From: Chrysemys picta bellii
Taxonomy: Eukaryota; Chordata; Testudines; Emydidae
Direction: 5' to 3'
DNA length: 64,000 nt
Assembly (NCBI RefSeq): GCF_011386835.1
Contig: NC_088796.1
Span: 84,341,468 to 84,405,467, forward strand
A program made the translations under genes and the position numbers. Below the pieces are notes generated by a model. That model was not told the DNA's origin. It did not search any database and saw only the letters and a program-made list of their open reading frames with translations. This document shows, piece by piece, positions 23,040 through 35,060 of the stretch; the first letter of the stretch is position 1; each line of letters opens with the position of its first letter.

Positions 23040-23636
23040 TTAGGAGTTTAAGGATTTTCAACCTACATAACAACTGCAGAGACCTCTTCAGAATGTATAA
23101 AAATATCAGGAGTCGTGAGTAGAGATGAATTACAATGTTTGAGAAGAACATTTTAGAAGTTGTTGTCTATTCAGTCAAACAGGGTTCATCAGTTCCACAA
23201 TTTACCATTACAGGAAAAAATGTACTTGGGTAAAATTCTGGTTGCAGTGTTAAGAAACTGAAATCTTATACTAGCCTTCTAGACTTCCTGCATCCATTAG
23301 CTCTTATGTAGTCACATGCACATAAAGCAAAGTAACAAATGAGGAAGTTCTTTGAGATGTGTGGTCCCTGTCTGTATTCCACTGTGGGTTATGCATGCAG
23401 ACCATGTGTCTGGAGCTAGAGATTTTGAAACTAGTATCTGTGTATGTGCCCTGGCTCACCTCTATAGTTCCTTCTCTACCATGAATCAGATAAGATCTGA
23501 AGCAGAGGGTGGGAAGTGCATTACAGATAGGGACCACACATCTTAAAGACCCTCCAGTTACAGGTAAGTCACCTCCTTTTCTTATTCGAGTGATGGTCCC
23601 TATTGTAGTCCACTATGAGTGATTGACAAATAGTAT

Positions 23637-24425
23637 CTAAACAGGAGGAGGGTGCGAGGATGTGGCCGATGGGGCTGAGCAGACTACCATTGTTTCACAG
23701 GAGGCATCAGCAGAACAATCCTGTACCAGGGAATAATCTCTTGCAAAAGGTTGAATGGAACTCCACATAGCTGCTTTACAAGTGTCCAGGAGGGTACCTC
23801 CTGAAGAGATGCTACCTGCTGTTGCTTGCGCTCTGGTGGAATGAGCTCTTAGCCCCAGCGTGAAGGGGGAGGGGTTTGAGAGCTGATAGAGTAGAATGCA
23901 GCCATATACCCATTTGGATATTCTCTGGGTGGAGGTGGCCTGCCCTCTGACTGTTGTTGATACAGAGACAAAATAGTCACAGGGATTTCCTGATTGATTT
24001 TGTTCTATGCAGGTAGAAAGCCAAGGCTCATCGAACATCGAGGGAGTGGAATCTGCGGAAGTGTGTGGTTTTGGGAAGAACACAGCTAAGTGAATGGATT
24101 GGTTAAGGTCAAATTCCAAAACTACTTTAGGGATAAATTTGGGGTGTAGATGTAAGAAAACCTTAACCTTATGGAATACAGTGTATGGAGGGTCAGCCAT
24201 CATTACTCCAAATTTCCCAATGTTTCTTGCTGATGTGATGGCTACATGAAAGGGGACATTCATGGAAAGGAAGGACATGGAGCAAGCAGCTAAAGGTTCA
24301 AAGGGGAGTCTTGTTAGCACTGAGAGAATGAGATTCAGGTTCCACTGGGATGCAAGCTTCTGAGTAGGCAGGAAGGTTCTTACTAAGCCTTTCCAGAATC
24401 TATTAGGCAGTGGGTGTGCGAAACC
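23637..24425 (-). pseudogene. DIRS tyrosine recombinase (relic A), 3' two-thirds
   Basis: Tyrosine recombinases insert DIRS cDNA circles without target duplication. The frame shows RFWKGLVRTFLP, WNLNLILSVLTRLPFEPLAA, VAITSARNIGKF, VRGQATSTQRISKWV, LRAHSTRAQATA, CKAAMWSSIQPFARDYS. Counted from the Met at 24320, the catalytic set is present: Arg32 in TSAR, His160 and Arg163 of the HxxR box, and Tyr196 in ARDY. The 227-codon stretch has no stop. It lacks most of the N-terminal core-binding half and begins fused to gag, so it is classed as a broken copy. Five relics share this architecture in the window, which supports the DIRS assignment over a phage or bacterial integrase. Confidence 0.75.
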
Positions 24426-24429
24426 TCAG

Positions 24430-25080
24430 TAGTCTTGAGAAGGTGAATGGTATGTACTGATTGCTGCCAAGTGGACTCATAAGGAGCTGATGCAAGGAGC
24501 CATGACTCCCTGCACATGACAATAGCAGTTGCCATAACTCTAGAAGAGATATCAGTGGCACTGACTGCAGATTGGAGGGTGGTCCTGGCTATCAGTTTGC
24601 TTTCATCCATCAAAGCTAGGAAATGAGCTCTGTCAGTAAACTTCACAAACTTGCCATAGTTCAGGGAATTGTATTTAGCCAGCAATGCCTGGTAATTGGC
24701 TATTCTGCACTGGAGGCTGGATGATGAGAAGAACTTTCTTCCCAGTAGATCCAGGTGTATATCCTCCTTGTCTGCAGGAGTAGACCTGGCATGTTGTTGT
24801 CTGGTCCTTTCAGAGATGGCATGGACCAACAACGAATTAGGAGCTGTGTGAGACAACAAAAATTCTTCACCCTTAACTGGCACATAACAATGCTTCTCTG
24901 CCCCTTTGAGGGTAGGAGCACAGGTAGCAGAGGTGGCCAAACTGTACTAGCTTGTTCCAGTATAGTTTTGTTAACAGAGAGGTGCAGCATGATTAAGAGA
25001 TTGCCCTGGATCTCCTCAAGGAGAACATGAAGCTCTCCAGTGACTCTGCAGAGAAGGTCCCAGAATTTTCTCTTCCTGAA
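24430..25080 (-). pseudogene. DIRS gag-like capsid region (relic A)
   Basis: Minus-strand frame with LDLLGRKFFSSSSLQ, RIANYQALLAKYN, LALMDESKLIARTTLQSAV, RVMATAIVMCRESWLL. This resembles the conserved capsid-like segment upstream of RT in vertebrate DIRS elements, where repeated LQ/A-rich helices end in SWL. The frame opens at 24940 but similarity probably extends upstream through frame changes and the 25.1-kb microsatellite. The C-terminal end at about residue 168 runs directly into recombinase sequence. It is not a host gene. Confidence 0.6.
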
Positions 25081-25085
25081 GTCAT

Positions 25086-25171
25086 TGTGTGTGTGTGTGT
25101 CGGGGGGGGGGGGGGGGGGAGAGAGAGAGAGAGAGAGAGAGAATGTATGTATGTATGTATGTATGTATGTA
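25086..25171. repeat. Compound microsatellite (GT)n-(G)n-(GA)n-(TGTA)n
   Basis: Four simple repeats lie in direct succession inside gag of relic A, including an uninterrupted G run of about 18. It produces the Ser/Leu/Pro-rich open frames seen on the minus strand. Confidence 0.9.
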
Positions 25172-26827
25172 GATGCAGAAGCCACCGCTTCATCTGGGGA
25201 TGATGATGGCAGTCTTGCTGGTTCTGGTGGAACCAACACATAGTATTCTTCCTCTTCTGTCAGATCCAGAGGTAGATCGGAGCAAATAGGTGCTAGAATA
25301 GGAGTGCAGGGGATGATGCTGCACCCCCTGGGTTGAAATGGTTTCTGTCATATACAAGGTTACAGTTTGATTCAATGGCTCTCAGCACCCCCATTATATA
25401 AATTGTTCCAGCACCCCTGATTGGAGCATTCCCTTACAGAGGAGGCAAGGGGTGACTCCCTAGTAAATTGGATCGACTCTGCAGGGTGGTACTGGTCCCG
25501 AGGCCCCCAATATGGCCAGCAGGAGGGGTCAGTGAGTGGTCACAGAGGCCCCCGTGGCCTGGGGTGCCAACGGCTTTAAGTCAGATGAGGTGGGGGTTGT
25601 TCTTGAGCTTGTGTGGGTCTTTTGGGTAGGGAAGGATAAGTATGGTAAGGGATGAGCAGTTCATCAGCTGGCTCCTAATCTTCCGAGGAGAAGGCTGATT
25701 CCGATTCCAGTGGTGGTACCATTGGTGCCGTTGGAGGGGAAATGTATTCTGCATCTGGTGGGGTGGGAGTTGATCAGCTCTATCCTGCAGTGGTTTCTCT
25801 CAGAGGAGATATTCTCTCCTGGAAATTGAGGGTCCCGATAGAGGAGGGGATTCTGAATCCAGGAAAGAGAAAATATCCTGGGGGTGGCAATAGATTTGGA
25901 CCTCTGTGGTATAAGGGGGACTCTGCTTGTCTGGATAATCAGAGCCAGCAAGGAGGGTGGTATCCCGCAGTGATTGGGCTTTATCAGTACTGTTTGGAAG
26001 CAACTGGGAATGATGGTACCAACAGGACACGGTCTGGAACCAATGGAGCCAAATGCTTATAAGCTTTCTTGTTGCACCTCTGGGACTTAGTATGTCCTAA
26101 GTCCTCATGGGCTGAACTAGTAGGTTTGCTTACAGCTGCATCGGACTTCTTTGAAGTGAATTTTCAGGAAGATAGTCTCTAGCTTTCTAGCTTCCTGAAA
26201 AGGCCTCGGCATAGGGTCGGTGGGGGGAGGGGGGCGGAGAAGAGGGGGGGAGGAGTATCTCTCCTACATCAGACTTTGCAGCAGAAGGCGCACTCCTTGT
26301 GGAATCAGGCTGATGTACAGGGAGGGTTCCCCAGCCTGGGTCTGACTGGATACTGCACCTCACCACGATATGAGCTTCCTCAAGTCAGTACAGATATGAG
26401 CAGTACGACATGAGCTTCCTCAAAGCAGTACAGATAATGTTAGTGGTCTTCACTGACCGAGAAGGATTGCAGGCAGGAAGTACAGAGTTTGAAGCCCAAG
26501 GTCCTGGGCATAGTCCAGTACCCAAATGAGGTACAGGGGGTTACCCCCCATAGACTAATCTAATGCTAGAATTGTTAAAACTGCTTAAACTATAAACTAT
26601 TAGGAGTGTTAATTATTTACAATGAGATTATTTATTATTTATAGGAGAAAGTTGAAGCTGTGGATGCTAAAGTTGCAAGAAACTTGAGTGATTTTCTCAG
26701 GGCTTTATCCTAAACTTAACATCAAGTTTATTTAACTTAGCCTTCTTTGGTAATCGGAGTGTGGCTTTAAAAAAAAAAAAAAAAAGAAAACTAGTGTAGG
26801 TTCAGAATTCCTTCTGAATCAGACGTT

Positions 26828-27123
26828 GGGTATGTCTATACTTACCTCCGGGTCCGGCGGTAAGCAATCGATCTTCTGGGATCGATTTATCGCATCTTGT
26901 CTAGATGCGATAAATCGATCCCAGATCGATCCCGGAAATGCTCACCGTCGACGCGGGTACTCCTGCTCCGCGAGAGGAGTACACGGAGTCGACGGGGGAG
27001 CCTGCCTGCCGCGTGTGGACCTGCGGTAAGTTCGAACTAAGATACTTCGATTTCAGCTACGTTATTCACGTAGCTGAAGTTGCGTATCTTAGTTCGAAGT
27101 TGGGGGTTAGTGTGGACCAGCCC
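26828..27123. mobile_element. Foldback MITE with three internal hairpins (296 bp)
   Basis: Ends GGGTATGTCTATACT and AGTGTGGACCAGCCC are inverted. Inside is a perfect 20-bp palindrome (26878-26897 and 26903-26922, 5-base loop). A TACTCCT/AGGAGTA palindrome with GTCGAC flanks follows at about 26946-26993. A third hairpin has 18-bp plus 10-bp arms (about 27028-27062 and 27068-27101). It is non-coding, probably Harbinger- or Tc1-type. Target duplication unclear. Confidence 0.75.
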
Positions 27124-29860
27124 TTTGTTTGGGAAAAATTTAGTGTCAGGACAAAAAAACAAAAACAAAAAACAAAAAATCGATGTCATCTTTTCCTCAT
27201 GGAATACAGTAAAAAAAGGTCAGCCATAAAAGCCTACAGTTCAGTTACTCTCCTTGCAGATGTAATAGAAAAGAAAAAGGTTGTCTTATGGACAGGTGGT
27301 AAAGCACCCTTCCAAAGGTTTTAATAGAAGCTCCATCAATTTAAGTGCTAAGTTTCAAGCCCACACAGACATCCTTGGGACACTGAATTTCTGTACTCAA
27401 GAGCACAATTCAGACCACTAGCTGAAAGGTTCCCAAACCTAGGGAAGACTGACTGTTCCTGGTATAATGTCTGGAAACACAGTGACAAGTACGAGAGGCT
27501 CCAACATCAAGCCCAGGAGATCAGAGTATCAGAATTCATTAACTCAATCTGTAACTACGAAAAGCATCTACGCCTTGTCCCCTCATCGGTGAGACGGGGG
27601 TGGAGGTGGGAGGGGAGAGGAGTGCAGGAAGGGAAGACATAAAACGATGGCCGAAGTCCAATAAAAAGCCATTTGTCAGAGTTGGGATCCTTTCCTGTCC
27701 TTAAACAGAAAAAAGGACAAGGGACATTTTAAATTACTTTTAGTAGAACACAGATTTATTGATTCATGACCCCATTTCTGAAACAGAGTTTGTACCACTG
27801 ACTATTTAGGAACAGGTAGAATTACAGCCTCCATCATCTGTGATTCATGCTGGGGGCACACAAGTTTTTTCCCCACTGCCAGATGGAGAAGCTGGGTTGG
27901 TCTGATAATTAGCATATCACTCCAAAGAGCCATTAAGTCACAACATAGGCTGTAACCATGAGTATATCTTGGTTGTTCAGGTACAATGACACTGGTGTGA
28001 TATTGTCTACTAATAACTGTACCACATAGTCCTATATCTACATGAAGAGATAGTTAAGAACCCAATGAATGGCTTCCAGCTCTAATGTTTATGGAAAGCT
28101 TCACCCATCAAGGACTCCAGCAACCAAATGAACAATCCATTATAAAGCCAAAGCATCCGTCACAATTCATTCACCTAGATAGAAGGGTAAAGGGGTCCAC
28201 CCTTGAAAATTTTTTGTTGTTATTTTTTTAAAAGGAGTTTTCGTGTTTGTTTTCTATATTTGCAATTCAATATTTTCTACCTTGGAAGACAGTGAATACC
28301 TGGAGATCTACTATTAATATAACAGCACAATATAACAGGACAAGAAACTCATTCATTTAAAGTGGGGGCATATGATTTTTATTCAGACTATTTAAAATAC
28401 TGCTTTTTGTTTTTCCTCTGTCTTGTTTTTAAAGATTCAGCACTTCTCTCCTTCAGTTAATGGAAGAGAAATCTTCTAGTACCCATCTGATACTCCTTCC
28501 CCTCACCAAATCCACAGAGCAGCCAAGGGGGGAAATGGGGGGAAAAAAAAATCAAACTAATAGTTTCACTGCTGATCGTTTTAGCAGAAACGCTGAGCTA
28601 ATGTGCTTAATAATCATAGCTGGATGTAGGGGTAGATATGCTACAGTGAAGTGAGGGAGACAACCTCTTTCCCTCCAAAGTTTATACAGTGTAACCTCTA
28701 TTCCTGGCCAAGAGGGAGACAAGAGATACAGCCCCCCTTCTCTCTAGTACCAAAAGCTTCAACCGCCACCTGGATTAAAAAAAAAAAAAAATCCAAGACG
28801 CACAATCACCTCTCTACCTTCCTGGATTTCAAAAACCCATCTCTTAAAATCTACAGCCTCTCCTGGAATAACTCCTGTAACAAACATGGTCAATACGAAA
28901 TCTGCAACATACGGAACACGAAGTTTGGGGGCAGTGTAAAGTGAAATTTAATCAAAAAGGGAATAATATTAAGACATGGCTAATTTTTAATGAACTAACA
29001 TTCAAGTCTTTAAATATCTCTAAAAGAATTCTATTCTATTCTTTTTATCATACCAACTTGCAAACAAACTGGTTATTCCTATCTACAGTTACAGGGCTGA
29101 AAATTAAATTTAGGGAAAAACCTTCACTATGTGTATATGTTAATTTCATCGTGTATCATAATGTTTGAATGGCACATGTGCACACACATCAGTTTCCCTT
29201 ACCATCTTTGCTATAGCTCGACTGACTCAGAAACACACATACCAAAAGTCTTTAAGAGTTATCACCCAAAATTCCCACGTCCTGATGTGATCATTTAAGA
29301 AAACAGTGTTTAATTTGATGACAATGATTCTAATTTGTGCAAAATACTTTGAAAGAAATTCCAGATTCCTTTGTTACACTTGCTGTATGTCTGGTTTAGA
29401 AACACAGACTGTCAAGGACTACAAGTGTTTTCCTACATGCATTGTTTCATTTTAAAATGAACACTTATTTCCAACCCTCCCCCCCCAAACACACACAACA
29501 TTTATTTAGTGTACATGAATTCATCTAGTTTCACTTTAGCCCTTGTGATCTGTTATATTTAGTTAAAAGGTAACACAAAGGAACAAAAAAAGCCTAACTT
29601 TGCTTTCCCATCAAAATAGTGCTATGATTAAAGCAATATTTTTGAGGGAGAATACCTAAAGACATGGAAAAAGTGGATGGTGGTAGGATAAGCTAATAAA
29701 ATTACCATTTTATCCTGGTTTCAAATGACCACCATTTAAGAGTCATCCCTAATATTAAGATCATATGAATCTTCTGCAGTTCTTGCAGTTCGTCAGCTCT
29801 TTCATTTCAGTAAACAAACAAACCCAATGTTTATGGAAAGTGAGCTGTCATTTTGGTTTA

Positions 29861-30178
<318 letters not shown>

Positions 30179-30335
30179 CTACATCTTCAATAGAAATCAT
30201 AAAAAGGGCTTCATTCAAATTGTTTTCTTTACAAAATAGACAAAATAATTATATGAATTAACTGGTGGATATTTTTATTCTCTGGGTATATCCAGATTAC
30301 AAAGATGTGGAATTCTAGCTATGGTTATTAAATAA

Positions 30336-30510
30336 GGGCTTGTCTACATTGTCAGTTATTCTAGAATAGCTATTCCTGATTAAATTCCATGTGTGGACAC
30401 ACTTACTCTGGAACAAGAGCATCCACACATGGAGCTAATCAGGAAATTAATCCACTTTAAACTCACACCCCTACTGTAGTCCAGATTAATTTTTATGTGT
30501 AGACAAGCCC
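30336..30510. mobile_element. Harbinger-like MITE (175 bp) in SPIN1 intron
   Basis: Terminal repeats GGGCTTGTCTACA and TGTAGACAAGCCC are perfect inverted copies, flanked by TAA on both sides (30333-30335 and 30511-30513). A 3-bp TWA duplication is typical of PIF/Harbinger. It lies in the intron between the exons at 29890 and 31329. Confidence 0.85.
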
Positions 30511-31125
30511 TAATTTACACTACAAAAAAGTACAATTAGAAACACTAAGGAAAACCGATTGTGGGTTACAGAGCAGATACCACAACATTTTTGTTTCTAT
30601 TAAAAAAAAAATTTTAGCAAAAGGGGTGAGGGCTGATCATAAAATAGCCTCTAAAGTTTTCTACTGTCACTGAATTTTTTTCTTCTTGAAACACTGCTAA
30701 CTCCTTGCAGCCAATAAAAAAAGATGATCTAGTTTGAGAGTCAGTGACACTTGGCGTGAATTCTGAACTTTAATAAGTGTTTCAGACATCCTACAGGTTT
30801 TAAAAATTTCAGACTGAGCTATTGAAAACAAACACATTAATTCAATTATTTCATTTTTAAAGAAATTTCACTTTATTTTTATTACTTCTCAGGAAAGGCA
30901 TATGAGAAACACTTCATACAGGACCACAGAATATGTAGTACAGCAAAGAAAATTTTCATGAAATTGAACTGTAAAATGTGAACTCTCACTCAGCATCAAC
31001 AATTTAACATGTAACAGAAATATTAGTCTAAGCATTACATAAGCTTTTTAGAGCGAAATCTTGGCTGTGAATAAGGTTGATCAATATTATATCATATATA
31101 AGTGTGCCAATTAGATGACAATTTA

Positions 31126-31665
<540 letters not shown>

Positions 31666-31899
31666 TTATTTTAATATACAAGTATTCCTTATTTTTTTAT
31701 TTAATGTCGGACAAATTCTAATGCAGCTTGTATTATAGTGCACTTCTTTTTGAATAGGCCAAATTACTGTACTAATTGCCTTAAATTATTTAGGAAACAC
31801 ATTACTACAATGCTGAAAAGAAAAACTACGGTCCTGTGATCAGTTGCTATGCTGCCAAATAATTTGAAACTAACCGAGCTGGTCAAATTTTTGCCCTAA

Positions 31900-32340
31900 C
31901 AGATTTTCAGCAAAAATGCAGTTTTATCAAAAAAGTGTTTTGTAGGAACTTATCAATTTTAACAAAAATTGACAGAAAAAGATCCGAAAGCTGCATTTCA
32001 ATAGTGTTGGCTGAAATCTTTTAGTGTCTACTTTAATATTAAAATATTATATTCTACATTACACATCTGGGATGGTTTAGGTATACTTGATCTGCCTCAG
32101 CATGGGGAGCAGATTTGGGTGACCTTTCGAGGTCTCTTCCAGCCCTACATTTCCATGATCCTACATATAAAATATAATATAAAAAAGTTTAAACATTTCC
32201 TGAAGCAAAACTGTGCTGAACTGAAATTTTTCAGAACTTTCAATTTGTGGGAAATTTTGAACTTTCAAGATTTTTGCTCGGATTTGGAATGAAATTTTTT
32301 GAAACGTCAGAATTCCTTGCCAATTGAACCTCCTGAAAGC
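31900..32340. repeat. A/T-rich repeat split by a CR1 tail
   Basis: TTTTCAGCAAAAATGCAG...GACAGAAAAAG and CTGAAATTTTTCAG...GGAAATTTTGAAC belong to a common AAATTTT-rich dispersed family. A CR1 3' end sits between them at about 32060-32165. Confidence 0.4.
32060..32165 (+). repeat. CR1 3' tail fragment
   Basis: TGGGTGACCTTTCGAGGTCTCTTCCAGCCCTACATTTCCATGATCCT has the CR1 3' UTR pattern (ACCTNNNGAGGTCCCTTCCA... then a short ATTCTATG-type terminal repeat), here diverged. Severely 5' truncated. Confidence 0.6.
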
Positions 32341-33719
32341 ACAACTCACCTGTTTTAAAAGCTCAATTCAGACATCAAAAGGAAAGTTTAATTAGAGCCA
32401 TGCCTATATCTCCTATTAACAAGGCATCAATATTTGTCAGATGCTTAACTAATCTGAGGCCAATATGAAGGATGCCTCTCACACCCACAAGCAGGATAAA
32501 CAGTAGCCATTAGCATTTGTTGGTCAACAATTTGTAGTAGTGTTTATGTATTTTCTCTGTTCTCCATGCTTATGCTGGAGTTCAAGTAACTTTTCAAACT
32601 ATCAGTAAGTGCAGCATCGCCTGAGAAGTGCTCATCAAACATAGGCATAGCATGCCAACAAGAAAAGTACTCTTTTGATGGTCCTTTTCAGTACAACGCC
32701 ACTAGGGTCAGATGCAAGGAAGGAGCAGGATGGAAGATTCTCCTTAGAGTGAGCAGTGAGGACTAGCAATCCACTTCTGCTCCTCTCTCTCTTCAGTGGT
32801 TTATTCTTTCTTTATGGAACCGGCCACCAAAAACAAATAATTGCCAGCACAAACCACTTGCCAATGGTTAATAATGCCAAGTCTTCATCAGTTATGGTTG
32901 TGAGAGATCTTACTTTTGCTATCTGACAAAGTAGCAAACTGTAACTAGCAGTATTTAACATTCAAAAGTCTTATCTTTGTAATTCATTAAAACAAGTGAC
33001 AATTTATAGCATCTATGTAGGAACTATATGGTTACCAGTATATTGTAGCCATTTTCAAGAGATAGAAATATATGTATTAAATTATTTCATATATTATTTT
33101 AGCTTGCAATAATCTGCACCATTAATACACTATTCACATGGCTATCAGATTAAGATAAATCATTGTTTTTTCTTATGATAAACTTTAGATAATTTTAATA
33201 CAGTTTTACAATAAATACTGTTTGCTGCAACCTTGTCAACTTCATTTAACCTGGTACAAATATTTACACAGCATTAATTACTTTAATTATTAGAAACTGA
33301 ATGTAACAAAAAGCAACCTATACCATTCTCCGAAAAAAGTTGGCAACAGTGTAAAGCATTCTCAGCAGTAGCGAGCAGCCTCTCAGATCAGTTACTTACC
33401 TTACTTACGTAACTGAAGCTCAAGCTGCATAGTTTCCTAAGGGTATTCTTGCCCCAGGCACCTGAGACTGGAAGATTTTTCAGTTGCAAGGTCCATTGAT
33501 CTGTGCCTGCATCCTACACCACCTTGTGCTCTGAATCAAGGACATTAAGGGGTGGCACAGTCTGACCACCTCTCCAGTTCCTAACTCTACCCTGAATCAA
33601 GAGAGGATGTGAAAAGAGAGGAAGGAGGGTGGGTTGTGCAATACCCATAGGGACCACACATCTCAGAGAAGTCCAGTTACTGCAAGATAAGTAACCTTAC
33701 TTTCTTCTTCGAGTGCTGT

Positions 33720-34480
33720 TCCCTATGGGTATTCACTGTAGTTGACTCCCACGCAGCACTCATTGGAGGAGGAGGGTGCAAGCAAAAATGCTGTGCCATA
33801 GATCGCAGGACAAAAGTAGGCATTTGATGGTGAAGCTTGAGCAAGGGCTTGATGTCCAATAAAAATGTGACTCGAGCCCCAAGGTGCCAGTCTAAAGATT
33901 TTTGAGGTGAATTCTTTGCAGGGAAGGCACTGAGGTAGCTTGTGCTCCAGTTGGGTGAGCCCTGACACTCTGTAGCAAAGGGTCATTCATAATCACGTAG
34001 CCAAGGAGGATGCAGTACAAAGTCCATTTACAGAGTCTTTGCAAAGGGACTGCTTCTCCTTTAATTCTCTCAGTGATGGAAACCCATAGTCTCAGCAACT
34101 TCCTAAAGGACTTTGTCCTTTACAAGTAGATGAGAACTCTGCAGACATACCTGTTACTGTGGGGTTTGGAGAAGAAAATAGGCAATTTTGATTCAAGTGA
34201 AATTCAGAGGGAACCTTTGGATGAACCTGAGATGGAATCTCAAGGGGACTCTCTCTGTGAAACAGTATAGGGAAGGGTCTGTTCGAATGGTGGGCTGAGA
34301 GAATCAGGTTCAGGTTCTAGAGAGATGTAGGTTTTCATAATTTGGGGGGGGGGGAGGGGAAGAGAGATTCTGATAATACCCTTTAAGAATCTCACACCTG
34401 TAGGATGGGTGAAAACCGAGCAGCTCACCATCAGAGGATTGAAGAAGTTAATAGCTGATAAATATACTCACAAGGAATGA
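33720..34480 (-). pseudogene. DIRS tyrosine recombinase (relic B), inactivated
   Basis: Recognisable blocks are spread over several frames: NFFNPLM and SVFTHPTGVRFLKG, then ERIKGEAVPLQ, then VRAHPTGAQATSVPSLQ. The second Arg of the HxxR box is Gly. Multiple frameshifts make it a dead copy. Confidence 0.65.
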
Positions 34481-34498
34481 ATAGATAGACCAGATGTC

Positions 34499-35060
34499 TT
34501 TAAGGACATATCTTCTCCAGACTAAACAAACCCAATTTTTTTTTAAATCTTCCCTCAGAGGTCATGTTTTCTAGACCTTTAATAATTTTTGTTGCTCTTC
34601 TCTGGACTTTCTCCGATTTGTCCACATCTTTTCTGCAATGTGGCACCCAGAACTGGACACAACACTCCAGTTGAGGCCTGATCAGCATGGTGTAGAGCGG
34701 AAGAATTACTTCTCTTGTCTTGCTTATAACACTCCTGCTAATACACCCCAGAATGATGTTTTCTTTTTTTTTTTGCAACGATGTTACATTGCTAGCATAT
34801 ATTTAGCTTGTGATCCACTATGACCCCCAAATCTCTTTCTGCAGTACTCCTTCCTAGGCAGTCATTTCCCATTTTGTATGTGTGCAACTGATTGTTCCTT
34901 CCTAAGCGGAGTACTTAGCATTTGTCCTTATTGAATTTCATCCTATTTACTTCAGACCATTTGTCCAGAACATTTTAAATTTTTAATCCTATCCTCCAAA
35001 GTAGCTGCAAGATAACAGCTTGGTATTGTCCATAAACTTTGTAAGTGTACTCTCTATGCC
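34499..35060 (-). mobile_element. CR1 LINE fragment inserted in DIRS relic B
   Basis: The minus strand encodes the CR1 ORF2 C-terminal block: [60 protein letters not shown]. Upstream (higher coordinates) it continues through the standard CR1 sequence to about 35060. It is 5' truncated and carries frameshifts (the extra A/T run at 34750) and lacks a clear 3' UTR. It separates gag from recombinase of relic B, so it inserted later. Confidence 0.85.

Larger units (their letters stand above)
23329..26300 (-). mobile_element. DIRS-type retrotransposon relic A (gag + tyrosine recombinase, no polymerase)
   Basis: On the minus strand it reads gag-like sequence (about 26.3-24.43 kb), then directly the tyrosine recombinase (24.42-23.64 kb), then a 3' non-coding module with inverted arms (23510-23572 and 23329-23385). 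DIRS elements normally have gag, RT/RNase H and recombinase. The RT/RNase H block is absent, with the junction at about 24425-24436. A GT/poly-G/GA/TGTA microsatellite interrupts gag at 25086-25171. The 5' limit is not sharply defined. Confidence 0.7.

Noticed and set aside
23637..24320. Host gene encoding a tyrosine recombinase
   Set aside because: Other relics of the same sequence lie at 33.7, 39.5, 49.6 and 62 kb with DIRS gag/RT neighbours, so it is transposon-derived. Domestication cannot be excluded from one locus.
25086..25171. CRISPR-like or short tandem array
   Set aside because: It is a compound microsatellite with no spacers.
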